A DNA stretch of 5,696 nucleotides from Gemmatimonadota bacterium (GTDB lineage: Bacteria; Gemmatimonadota; Gemmatimonadetes; Gemmatimonadales; GWC2-71-9): positions 1 to 5,696 of the forward strand of contig JAOTWK010000248.1 in assembly GCA_029862935.1 (NCBI GenBank), read 5' to 3'. A program made the translations under genes and the position numbers. Positions 1-5,659 of the stretch are shown here, piece by piece (positions within the stretch are counted from its first letter, which is position 1; each line of letters opens with the position of its first letter). The notes beneath the pieces are model-generated. The model made no database searches. It saw nothing but the letters and a program-made list of their open reading frames with translations, and had not been told where the DNA came from.

Positions 1-1
1 C

Positions 2-298
2 GGTGTCCCGGTCGCCTTCTATGGGATGGTCGGATATCTGGCGCTTATCGTGGTGAGCTTCGTCGGCCTGCAGCCGCGGTGGGTCGAATTTCGCTGGCCA
101 ACCGGCGCGCTCGTAGCGATTGCCGCGCTCGGCGTGGCGTTCAGCGGGTATCTCACGTACTTGGAGGCCGCGGTGATCCACGCCTGGTGTCGGTGGTGCG
201 TGGTCTCCGCCGTCCTGATTGCTGCCGTGCTCGTGGTGGCGCTCGGAGGGCTTTGGACCATGCGCTCGACTGCCGCCACACCGAGGGTCGCCGACTAG
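2..298 (+). CDS. VKOR family protein, C-terminal part (5' end outside window)
   Basis: The frame is open from the left edge to TAG at 296-298 and gives 98 residues. It starts with GVPVAFYG, a match to the conserved G-[IV]-P stretch of the vitamin K epoxide reductase family, followed by three hydrophobic spans at about residues 9-23, 35-55 and 66-85. The redox pair is C63-R-W-C66 followed by VVSA, at the mouth of the last span; this matches the quinone-coupled CxxC of bacterial VKOR. The family generates disulfides in periplasmic proteins and passes electrons to quinone. The other cysteine pair would lie upstream of the window. Only 32 residues follow the CxxC, so there is no C-terminal thioredoxin fusion. 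An in-frame ATG at 26 is not the start, because the conserved motif begins before it. Its stop overlaps the stop of the convergent acs. A link to the nearby ccm genes through periplasmic thiol oxidation is inference. Confidence 0.83.
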   Translation, partial: GVPVAFYGMVGYLALIVVSFVGLQPRWVEFRWPTGALVAIAALGVAFSGYLTYLEAAVIHAWCRWCVVSAVLIAAVLVVALGGLWTMRSTAATPRVAD

Positions 299-2244
299 CT
301 CTCCTCTTCCTCGTACTTGGATTTGAGTGCCGCCACCACACCTGGATCGGCGAGCGTCGTGACATCTCCCAGTGCATGGCCGGTGGCAATGTCCCGCAAC
401 AGCCGCCGCATGATCTTCCCACTCCGCGTCTTCGGGAGCTCGGCCGTGAAGATGATGTCTTCGGGTCGCGCGATCGCGCCGATCTCGTTGACGACGTGGT
501 CCTTGAGATCGTCGACGAGGCTCGGGCTTGGCTCGTTCCCACCTCGCAGGATCACGAAGGCGACGATCACGTGGCCCTTGACGTCATGCGGTTTCGCCAC
601 CACGGCTGCCTCAGCGACCGCGGGGTTGGAGACCAACGCACTCTCGACTTCCATGGTACCGATGCGGTGGCCCGCCACGTTCAACACGTCGTCGACTCGA
701 CCGAGAATCCAGAAGTACCCGTCCTCGTCGCGCTTCGCCCCGTCTCCCGTGAAATACACGCCGGGAAACCGCTTCCAATACTGGTCACGATAGCGCTTGT
801 CATCGCCGTAGATGGTCCGGAGCATGCCGGGCCACGGGCTCTTCACGACCAGGTACCCGCCACCCACTTTCACCGGCTCGCCTGCCGCGTCCACCAATTC
901 AGCCTCGATGCCGGGAAGCGGAATGGTGGCGGAGCCGGGCTTGGCCGTGGTGACACCAGGCAGCGGGGTGATCATGATCCCGCCGGTCTCCGTCTGCCAC
1001 CAGGTGTCTACTATCGGACACCGCTTTCCACCGATGTGCCGGTGATACCACATCCACGCGGCAGGATTGATAGGCTCACCGACCGTCCCCAACAGTCGAA
1101 GTGTCGAGAGGTCACGACCCTTCGGGTGTGACGGTCCCCATTTCATGAACGCGCGGATCGCCGTCGGTGCCGTGTAGAACACAGTGACCCCGTGGCGTTC
1201 CACGATGTCCCACACGCGGTCGCGCTCGGGCCAATCCGGTGCGCCTTCGTACATGACGACGGTTGCACCGAGCGCCAATGGTCCGTACACGACGTACGTG
1301 TGTCCTGTGACCCACCCGATGTCGGCCATGCACCAGTAGACGTCCTCCGGATTGAGGTCGAACACGTAGCGTGTGGTCGTGACCGCCTGCGTCATGTAGC
1401 CGCCGGTCGTGTGGACGATGCCCTTTGGTTTTCCGGTCGTGCCGGACGTGTACAGGATGAACAACACGTGTTCGGCGTCCAGCACGGCGGGCTTGCACCA
1501 AGGCTTGGCGTCATCCATGAGCCGGTGGTACCAGTGATCTCGCCCTTCTTCCATCCGGACTTGCGTGCTCGCTGCCTCTTCCCGTCGTACCACGACGACG
1601 TTCTCGATCGAGGGCGTCTCCTCCAGTGCCTCGTCGGCAGCACGCTTGAGCAGCACTTGCTGGCCACGGCGGTACCCCACATCGGCTGTGATGAGCACCT
1701 TGCACTTTGCGTCGTTGATCCGGTCGCGGAGTGAGTTCGCGGAGAAGCCGCCGAACACCACCGAGTGCGGCGCACCGATCCTGGCGCACGCGAGCATGGC
1801 TACTGCCGCTTCAGGGATCATTGGTAGGTAGATCGCGACGCGGTCACCACGCTTGACCCCCAGTGCCTTGAGCGCGTTCGCGAACTTGTTGACGTCGCGA
1901 TACAGCTCCCAGTAGGTGATGGCCCGTCGGTCGCCCGGCTCGCCCTCCCACAAAATGGCCACCTTGTTCTTCGTGGCCGTCTCGATGTGGCGGTCGAGGC
2001 AGTTGACGGAGGCGTTGAGCTTCCCGCCGACGAACCACTTTGCGTGTGGCAGCTTCCAATCGAGGACCTTGGTCCAGCGCTTGAACCAATGGAGCTGACG
2101 GGCCTGCGCCGCCCAGAATCGGAGCCGGCCACGCTTCGCGTCCTTGTAGACCGTTCCACTGTTCACGCGCGCGGCGCGCTTGAAATCGGCTGGTGGGTCG
2201 AACGTACGCCGTTCGTTGAGCAGCGTGTGCAGTCTTTCGGCCAT
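295..2244 (-). CDS. acs: acetyl-CoA synthetase (AMP-forming acetate-CoA ligase)
   Basis: The protein has 649 residues, the usual full length for Acs (E. coli about 652). It converts acetate, ATP and CoA to acetyl-CoA, AMP and PPi in the cytoplasm. Motifs in order: an N-terminal Acs region with [17 protein letters not shown] (about 70-86); P-loop [11 protein letters not shown] at 265-275; [12 protein letters not shown] from 311; WWQTETGG at 415-422; [14 protein letters not shown] at 498-511 with Asp501; hinge [15 protein letters not shown] at 515-529; and [11 protein letters not shown] at 604-614, whose Lys610 is the adenylation lysine that is acetylated in characterised Acs enzymes. Acetate-pocket residues known from Salmonella Acs (Val, Thr, Val, Trp) appear as V312, T313, V388 and W416, which favours acetate over longer acids. 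The ATG start at 2244 has AGGAAA six bases upstream. No protein acetyltransferase or deacetylase gene lies nearby. The gene diverges from ccmA and converges with the VKOR gene. Confidence 0.97.
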   Translation of the reverse strand: MAERLHTLLNERRTFDPPADFKRAARVNSGTVYKDAKRGRLRFWAAQARQLHWFKRWTKVLDWKLPHAKWFVGGKLNASVNCLDRHIETATKNKVAILWEGEPGDRRAITYWELYRDVNKFANALKALGVKRGDRVAIYLPMIPEAAVAMLACARIGAPHSVVFGGFSANSLRDRINDAKCKVLITADVGYRRGQQVLLKRAADEALEETPSIENVVVVRREEAASTQVRMEEGRDHWYHRLMDDAKPWCKPAVLDAEHVLFILYTSGTTGKPKGIVHTTGGYMTQAVTTTRYVFDLNPEDVYWCMADIGWVTGHTYVVYGPLALGATVVMYEGAPDWPERDRVWDIVERHGVTVFYTAPTAIRAFMKWGPSHPKGRDLSTLRLLGTVGEPINPAAWMWYHRHIGGKRCPIVDTWWQTETGGIMITPLPGVTTAKPGSATIPLPGIEAELVDAAGEPVKVGGGYLVVKSPWPGMLRTIYGDDKRYRDQYWKRFPGVYFTGDGAKRDEDGYFWILGRVDDVLNVAGHRIGTMEVESALVSNPAVAEAAVVAKPHDVKGHVIVAFVILRGGNEPSPSLVDDLKDHVVNEIGAIARPEDIIFTAELPKTRSGKIMRRLLRDIATGHALGDVTTLADPGVVAALKSKYEEEES

Positions 2245-2365
2245 GACGTGTTTCCTGAGCTGGGAGAATTAGGACGCAAGGGTTCAGTTATATTGCAGCG
2301 CTTCGTGGCGCTGTCCAGACCGCGACGCAAGATCCGAACCCTGACTGAACGACCACTGGAATCCC
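2245..2365. promoter_or_regulatory. divergent acs / ccmA intergenic regulatory region
   Basis: These 121 bases separate the divergent starts of acs and ccmA and must hold both promoters unless ccmA uses a distant one. The only clearly AT-rich patch is at 2287-2294. Read on the minus strand it contains TATAAC (2292-2287), with TGGACA (2317-2312) 19 bases upstream, a plausible sigma-70-type promoter for acs with a long spacer. Read on the plus strand it contains TATATT (2289-2294), five of six matches to the -10 consensus, but I see no good -35 box for ccmA. A 6-bp inverted repeat (CAGCGC/GCGCTG, 2296-2313) sits between the acs -10 and -35 boxes, where a repressor would act. The 8-mer GACGCAAG occurs twice (2273 and 2324), and GGGTTC (2280-2285) is mirrored by GAACCC (2336-2341). 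The promoter calls are tentative. Confidence 0.4.
2251..2256 (-). promoter_or_regulatory. ribosome binding site of acs
   Basis: Read on the minus strand this is AGGAAA, six bases before the ATG at 2244. It supports that start, which also gives the normal family N-terminus. Confidence 0.65.
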
Positions 2366-3055
2366 GTGCCCGACATGCCCGCTTCGCCATCCATCCGCGT
2401 CCGCGAGGTATCACGCCGCTTCGGTCATCGGTGGGTCGTGCGAAAGGTGTCGCTCGACATCGTTCCCGGTGAAGCCGTGATGTTGATTGGCGGAAACGGC
2501 GCCGGAAAGACCACGCTGCTCCGGGTCCTAGCCGGGTTGCTCAAGCCATCAAAGGGAACGATCGAGCTGACCGGCACCGTGGGGATGGTCGCGCACCATA
2601 CGATGATGTACGATGCCCTCACGGCGCGGGAAAACCTGGCGTTCTTCGCGCGGCTTCACGGAGTGCCACGTGACGAGTGGCTGGATCATCTCCTCGAGCT
2701 TCTCGGACTCTCCCACGTAGCCCATGAGCGGATTGGCACGTTCAGCCGTGGGATGCTGCAACGGCTCGCCATTGCTCGCTCACTGCTCCACAGGCCCGAT
2801 GTCCTGTTGCTCGATGAGCCGCTGAGCGGCCTCGACGACGCAGCAGCACAAGTGGTGCTGCAGGTGATCCAAGAACTGAAGTCGCGAGGCGCCTCCCTTG
2901 TGATTGCCACGCACCAGTTGGTTGAGCTCGTGAGCGTGGCAGAGCGAGTCGGCATCATGGTGCAGGGAGCGCTCGTGGCGCTGGAGCCGATCGAGGGCCG
3001 GGACGCCGCAGCGGTTGTCGCCCGATACCGGGAATTGGTGACCCATGCCGCGTAG
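2366..3055 (+). CDS. ccmA: CcmA, heme exporter ABC transporter ATP-binding subunit
   Basis: This is a 229-residue single-domain ABC ATPase. Walker A is GGNGAGKT (42-49), the Q-loop region is AHHTMMYDALTARENL (76-91), the signature is FSRGMLQR (126-133), Walker B is VLLLDEP (146-152), the D-loop is SGLD (154-157) and the switch histidine is H183. A His in place of the Q-loop Gln next to 'LTARENL' is typical of CcmA. Together with CcmB, and with CcmC and CcmD beside it, it would form the CcmABCD complex, which uses ATP hydrolysis to release holo-CcmE from CcmC in System I cytochrome c maturation. An in-frame stop at 2342-2344 leaves two starts, GTG 2366 and ATG 2375. I chose GTG because GGA lies five bases upstream of it and nothing similar serves the ATG. 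The C-terminus overlaps ccmB by 11 bases. It is slightly longer than E. coli CcmA (about 207). Confidence 0.92.
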   Translation: MPDMPASPSIRVREVSRRFGHRWVVRKVSLDIVPGEAVMLIGGNGAGKTTLLRVLAGLLKPSKGTIELTGTVGMVAHHTMMYDALTARENLAFFARLHGVPRDEWLDHLLELLGLSHVAHERIGTFSRGMLQRLAIARSLLHRPDVLLLDEPLSGLDDAAAQVVLQVIQELKSRGASLVIATHQLVELVSVAERVGIMVQGALVALEPIEGRDAAAVVARYRELVTHAA

Positions 3056-3731
3056 CACCACCGCGTCGGTCGCGTTCGCCGTCGCCGCAAAGGACTTGAA
3101 GGTGGAGCTTCGTACCAAGACCGCGTTCGTCTCGTCGTTGGTCTTTGCGGTATTGGTTCTCGCGGTGCTCTACTTCGCACGCGACAAAACGACCGTCGGC
3201 GACTTCGACCTAGCGCCAGGTGCGTTGTGGGTCACGTTCACGTTCGCTGGGATGCTAGGGCTGAATCGGGCGTTCCTTCTGGAACGCGAGAATCGCGCGC
3301 TCGATGGCCTGCGGCTCACACCGGCCTCGGCGACTGGCATCTTTCTCGGCAAGGTGATGGGGAATCTGGTGTTCCTGGGCGTGGTGGAACTAGTCTCGCT
3401 GCCGCTCTTCATCTTGTTCTACGATGTCCCGATCTGGAGCCAGCTCCCGATTCTCGTGGCCGTCATTGCCATGGCGACCGTGGGCTTCGTAGCCGTGGGG
3501 ACGTTGCTGAGCGCGATGGTCGTGCGGACGCGATTCTCCGAGGTGATGCTGCCGGTCTTGCTCCTTCCGTTCCTCGTGCCGCCCATCGTGAGCGCAGTGC
3601 AGCTCACGTGGCGCATTCTGGCGCTGAGGCCCTTGAGTGAGCTGACTGGGTGGCTTAGTTTGCTCGGTTCGTTCGATATCATCTTCTTCACGCTCTCACT
3701 CATGCTCTTCGAGGCGATTCTAGTCGAATGA
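3045..3731 (+). CDS. ccmB: CcmB, heme exporter ABC transporter membrane subunit
   Basis: The protein has 228 residues (E. coli CcmB 220) and about six membrane spans, near 27-44, 58-75, 104-125, 134-158, 167-188 and 204-226. The N-terminal cytoplasmic KDLKVELRTK (16-25) and the segment running from W62 through 'FAGMLGLNRAFLLERENRAL' to 'LRLTPASATGIFLGK' (89-103) match the CcmB family pattern, in which a conserved E-rich loop precedes 'LxLxP'. It is the permease partner of CcmA in the inner membrane. Its exact cargo is debated; current models assign energy use to releasing holo-CcmE rather than exporting heme. The ATG at 3045 lies inside the end of ccmA (11-base overlap), and GGTGA at 3037-3041 is a weak ribosome site, so translation is probably coupled. 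The stop TGA overlaps the ccmC start as ATGA at 3728-3731. Confidence 0.9.
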   Translation: MPRSTTASVAFAVAAKDLKVELRTKTAFVSSLVFAVLVLAVLYFARDKTTVGDFDLAPGALWVTFTFAGMLGLNRAFLLERENRALDGLRLTPASATGIFLGKVMGNLVFLGVVELVSLPLFILFYDVPIWSQLPILVAVIAMATVGFVAVGTLLSAMVVRTRFSEVMLPVLLLPFLVPPIVSAVQLTWRILALRPLSELTGWLSLLGSFDIIFFTLSLMLFEAILVE

Positions 3732-4432
3732 CACGTCGCGAACGCGCTCTCACAACGGCCCACCGCGGGACGATCATCACGGGCATTGCTCTGCTCGGCC
3801 TGGTGGGCGTGTACGTCAGAGCCCTGATGTTTACGCCAATGGAGCGAAGCCAGGGACTGGCGCAGAAGATCTTCTACGTGCACGCCCCGGTAGCATGGGC
3901 CGCGCTCCTCGCCTTCGGTATTACCGGGCTGCTGAGCCTGCTCTATCTCATGCTGCGTGACCGGAAGCTGGATCTCATCGCCGCCGCCTCGGCAGAGGTC
4001 GGTGTCGCGTTTGCGGTGGTCATGCTCACGACCGGACCCCTCTGGGGAAAACCGGTGTGGGGAACATGGTGGACGTGGGATGCGCGCCTCACGTCGACAT
4101 TGTTCACGTTTCTCCTGTTCGTAGGGTATCTGGTTCTCCGTGGGGCCCTGACCGATTTCGAGGTGCGAGGACGCTTCTCGGCGGTGTTGGGGGTCATGGC
4201 GCTGGTGCTGGTGCCGTTCATTCACGTCACGGTCTACTGGTTCCGCACGCTCCACCCGGATCCGGTCGTCATGAAACCTGAAGCGCCTTCGCTCCCGAGT
4301 GTCATGCTCGTGACACTGTTGACCTCGATGGCGGTCTGTACGCTGCTGTACGTGGGGTTCATCATGCAACGGTACGCGCTCGCTGTGCTGCGGGACGTGC
4401 GGGAAGAGGAGGCCGCTGGTGGACTCTCCTGA
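3728..4432 (+). CDS. ccmC: CcmC, heme handling protein of cytochrome c maturation
   Basis: This 234-residue protein has six predicted membrane spans (about 15-33, 53-76, 85-103, 121-139, 152-171 and 190-213). The diagnostic tryptophan-rich WWD motif is WGTWWTWDAR at 111-120, in a periplasmic loop. The two conserved histidines that ligate heme in this family are H52 (in YVHAPVAW) and H166 (in FIHVTVYWFRTLHP), matching H60 and H184 of E. coli CcmC. The protein binds heme at the periplasmic face and attaches it to CcmE. The WWD domain is shared with CcmF and with CcsA/ResC of System II, but the ccmAB partners, the short length and the LHP motif after the second histidine favour CcmC. The start is fixed by the ATGA overlap with ccmB. 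The nearest GAGG (3711-3714) is too distant to be a strong site, so coupling is likely. The last 14 bases overlap ccmD. Confidence 0.95.
   Translation: MTRRERALTTAHRGTIITGIALLGLVGVYVRALMFTPMERSQGLAQKIFYVHAPVAWAALLAFGITGLLSLLYLMLRDRKLDLIAAASAEVGVAFAVVMLTTGPLWGKPVWGTWWTWDARLTSTLFTFLLFVGYLVLRGALTDFEVRGRFSAVLGVMALVLVPFIHVTVYWFRTLHPDPVVMKPEAPSLPSVMLVTLLTSMAVCTLLYVGFIMQRYALAVLRDVREEEAAGGLS
4406..4412 (+). promoter_or_regulatory. ribosome binding site of ccmD
   Basis: GAGGAGG lies six bases upstream of GTG 4419, inside the end of ccmC. It is the strongest Shine-Dalgarno sequence in the window and fixes the start of the small gene that follows. Confidence 0.8.
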
Positions 4433-4541
4433 CAACGGCGCCTACATGGTCGCGGCGTACATCGTGACGGCGGTGGTCGTACTGGGCTACGCGGTCATGC
4501 TGTATCTCAGAATTCGTAAGGAGAAGAGACGGAACACGTGA
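4419..4541 (+). CDS. ccmD: CcmD-like small heme exporter protein
   Basis: This 40-residue gene runs from GTG 4419 to TGA 4539-4541. The peptide begins MDSPDNGAYMVAAYIVTAVV (GTG read as Met), continues with VLGYAVMLYL and ends in the basic tail RIRKEKRRNT. It has the CcmD plan: a short polar N-terminus, Y9 then AAY before one membrane span (about 11-30), a Gly-Tyr in the span, and a positively charged cytoplasmic tail. CcmD is a small inner-membrane partner of CcmABC, needed in E. coli for releasing heme-loaded CcmE from CcmC. GAGGAGG six bases upstream supports the GTG start, and the gene overlaps ccmC by 14 bases. An internal ATG at 4446 would remove the N-terminus and has no comparable ribosome site. 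The assignment rests on position, length and pattern; CcmD proteins are too short and variable for motif proof. It is the last ccm gene here; ccmE, ccmF, ccmG and ccmH do not follow. Confidence 0.82.
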   Translation: MDSPDNGAYMVAAYIVTAVVVLGYAVMLYLRIRKEKRRNT

Positions 4542-4568
4542 AATGTGAAGAGTGAAACGTGAAAGGTG
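4538..4568 (+). repeat. 7-base tandem repeat, four GTGAARN units plus a partial unit
   Basis: Four consecutive heptamers are visible: GTGAAAT (4538), GTGAAGA (4545), GTGAAAC (4552) and GTGAAAG (4559), followed by a partial GTG at 4566. The first unit contains the ccmD stop codon. Two further units occur in reverse orientation at about 4578-4592, where they form the other arm of the hairpin. Heptamer arrays of this kind resemble the short tandemly repeated repetitive (STRR) sequences known from cyanobacteria, though the unit differs and this genome does not look cyanobacterial. Confidence 0.8.
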
Positions 4569-4592
4569 CGACGCGGGCACCTTTCACTCTTC
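4547..4592. terminator. hairpin between convergent ccmD and DUF92 genes, possible bidirectional terminator
   Basis: GTGAAAGGTGC (4559-4569) is perfectly complementary to GCACCTTTCAC (4577-4587), an 11-bp stem with a 7-base loop (4570-4576). Beyond it TCTTC (4588-4592) pairs with GAAGA (4547-4551) if one heptamer unit (4552-4558) is bulged out, giving 16 bp in total. It lies between the 3' ends of two convergent operons, where a shared terminator is expected. A classical U-tract is lacking: the plus strand continues into a C-rich run, and the minus strand has only short T runs. Termination is therefore plausible rather than shown. Confidence 0.5.
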
Positions 4593-4612
4593 CCCCCCCT
4601 CCCCCCTCCCCC
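4592..4612. repeat. C-rich tract (G-rich on minus strand), possible G-quadruplex
   Basis: The plus strand reads C8-T-C6-T-C5, 21 bases, ending one base before the DUF92 stop codon. On the minus strand, the sense strand of DUF92, this is G5-A-G6-A-G8 immediately after the stop. Three G-runs, the last long enough to supply two tetrad strands, could fold as a G-quadruplex in the mRNA or the DNA. The runs are also prone to replication slippage and to sequencing error, so their exact length is uncertain. Confidence 0.75.
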
Positions 4613-4613
4613 A

Positions 4614-5396
4614 TCACCACACCCAACTCACCACTCCGACCACCGCAACCCCCGCCCCGATCGCCGTGGCCACCAGATTCACGACATCGTTGTCGATCCA
4701 GCGATATCCGCGTACCAGCCGCGTCGATCGCCCACAACTGTGGACTGGATGTTCTCCGTGGGCGGCACACGCGTCGCAGCGATACGACCCTTGAGCGGTC
4801 GCACCCAGCACCGAGTCACCGAGAAACCCGACGATCCCGCCGAGGGCCGCGGCGGCCGCACTTGCACGAGGAATCCCCAACAGCAATGCGCAGCCTGCCA
4901 TCACGCCGGCGCCCACCATCCCCGTAAGGGTGCCCAGCGGTGAGATTGCGCCGGAGGTGCCAGCGGGGACCGCCAGCCCGGACGTAATGAGCCGCGGCGG
5001 TCGCCGCGCCAGTCTTCCTACCTCAGTGCTCCACGTGTCGGCCTGGGCGGCGGCCAACGCGCCGGTCACGATTGCCCAGCCAGCGACGGGTGCCCAGGGG
5101 AGGAGCAGGGCACCTGCGGCGGCCACACCCCCGTTTGCCATGACTTGCCGCCAGGTGCGCCCTCGAACGGGCGGTTGGGCTGTCCGGCGAGCTGGCAGTG
5201 GGCCCCGGTGGTACGTGAGAGCGCTGCCAGAGAGGAAAAACACGGCGAGCAGGAGGAATCCACGGAGACCCGCGACCGCGAGGATGGTTGTCCCCACCAC
5301 GGTGGCTGCCACGGTGCCACCGGTAGTGAGCCATCGGAGCCGTCGACCTGCGACGGCCAAGATTGCCGAGACGACGAACGCCGCCCACGGCGTCAC
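4614..5396 (-). CDS. DUF92 family integral membrane protein
   Basis: This is a 260-residue protein with about six hydrophobic spans and the DUF92 landmarks: LTTGGTVAATVVG (23-35); ADTWSTEVG (119-127); PAGTSGAISPLGT (144-156); GDSVLGATAQG (193-203); and WIDNDVVN (233-240). Between the last two lies a Cys/His cluster, C207-x2-C210, H213, H216, H219 and C221, which looks metal-binding and occurs in many family members. The plant and cyanobacterial member VTE6 is a phytyl-phosphate kinase; most bacterial members have no known role, so prenyl or phytyl phosphate phosphorylation is only a hypothesis. The frame is open upstream to 5543, but I chose GTG 5396 because it overlaps the anti-sigma stop as GTGA (5396-5393) and the 49 residues before it are Arg/Pro-rich antisense-like sequence. 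No strong ribosome site is seen, so coupled translation is likely. It is the last gene of a minus-strand operon. Confidence 0.85.
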   Translation of the reverse strand: MTPWAAFVVSAILAVAGRRLRWLTTGGTVAATVVGTTILAVAGLRGFLLLAVFFLSGSALTYHRGPLPARRTAQPPVRGRTWRQVMANGGVAAAGALLLPWAPVAGWAIVTGALAAAQADTWSTEVGRLARRPPRLITSGLAVPAGTSGAISPLGTLTGMVGAGVMAGCALLLGIPRASAAAAALGGIVGFLGDSVLGATAQGSYRCDACAAHGEHPVHSCGRSTRLVRGYRWIDNDVVNLVATAIGAGVAVVGVVSWVW

Positions 5397-5659
5397 GTGG
5401 TGCTCGGCTGCTCGTCTTCGAAAAGGATCTCCTGCAGGATCTTCTTCCGTAGTGCGTCGGGTGCTCCGCGGGCACGGGTGCGCGCTTCGAGGAACCTGAG
5501 GTACGTCTCTTCGAAGCCAGAGAGATCGAAACAGGGGGCACACTTTTGGATGTGAAGACGAACCTCCTCTGCCCGCACCGGCGTGAGCTCTTCGTCGAGG
5601 TACTCATACAGCCGGTCGAGGGCTTCCTGACAGTCGATGTCCCGCGGCTCGTCGGTCAT
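5393..5659 (-). CDS. ZAS-type (zf-HC2/RsrA-like) anti-sigma factor
   Basis: This 88-residue soluble protein has C10 followed by H36-x3-C40-x2-C43 (in LHIQKCAPC), the zinc-binding anti-sigma (ZAS) signature. The pattern CQEALDRLYEYLDEEL near the N-terminus, 'VRLHIQKC' and then 'FLEARTRARGAPDALRKKI' closely follows the RsrA/mycothiol-system anti-sigma-R type. Such proteins bind an ECF sigma factor and, in RsrA, release it when zinc-ligand cysteines are oxidised. There is no membrane span, so it acts in the cytoplasm. Redox sensing is likely but unproven, since some ZAS proteins are not redox switches. ATG 5659 forms an ATGA overlap with the stop of the gene upstream, the expected place for the partner sigma factor. 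The C-terminus overlaps the DUF92 start. Spacing implies co-transcription of all three genes. Confidence 0.88.
   Translation of the reverse strand: MTDEPRDIDCQEALDRLYEYLDEELTPVRAEEVRLHIQKCAPCFDLSGFEETYLRFLEARTRARGAPDALRKKILQEILFEDEQPSTT

Noticed and set aside
79..1131. A 350-codon open frame on the plus strand
   Set aside because: It lies mostly antisense to acs, whose frame has every expected Acs motif. The translation is Arg/His/Asp-rich with no recognisable domain, as expected from the opposite strand of a GC-rich gene.
2375..3055. Alternative ccmA start at ATG 2375
   Set aside because: It remains possible, but no Shine-Dalgarno sequence lies at a suitable distance, whereas GTG 2366 has GGA five bases upstream. 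The difference is only three residues.
3419..4435. A 338-codon open frame on the minus strand
   Set aside because: It is antisense to ccmB and ccmC, both of which have strong family motifs and membrane spans. The translation is low-complexity, rich in Arg, Glu, Gln and His.
4538..4592. Possible CRISPR-like or insertion-element end
   Set aside because: The units are only 7 bases, with no spacers between them, and no transposase, target duplication or cas gene is present. A simple tandem repeat with a hairpin explains the pattern.
4552..4943. Open frames on the plus strand through the C-rich tract and beyond
   Set aside because: They translate to Pro/Ser/Arg-rich sequence, start in the heptamer repeat and run antisense to DUF92. 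No ribosome site or domain supports them.
5397..5543. A 49-residue N-terminal extension of the DUF92 protein starting at ATG 5543
   Set aside because: It would overlap most of the anti-sigma gene, is Arg/Pro-rich without hydrophobic or family character, and the GTG at 5396 makes the same type of start/stop overlap seen elsewhere in the operon.
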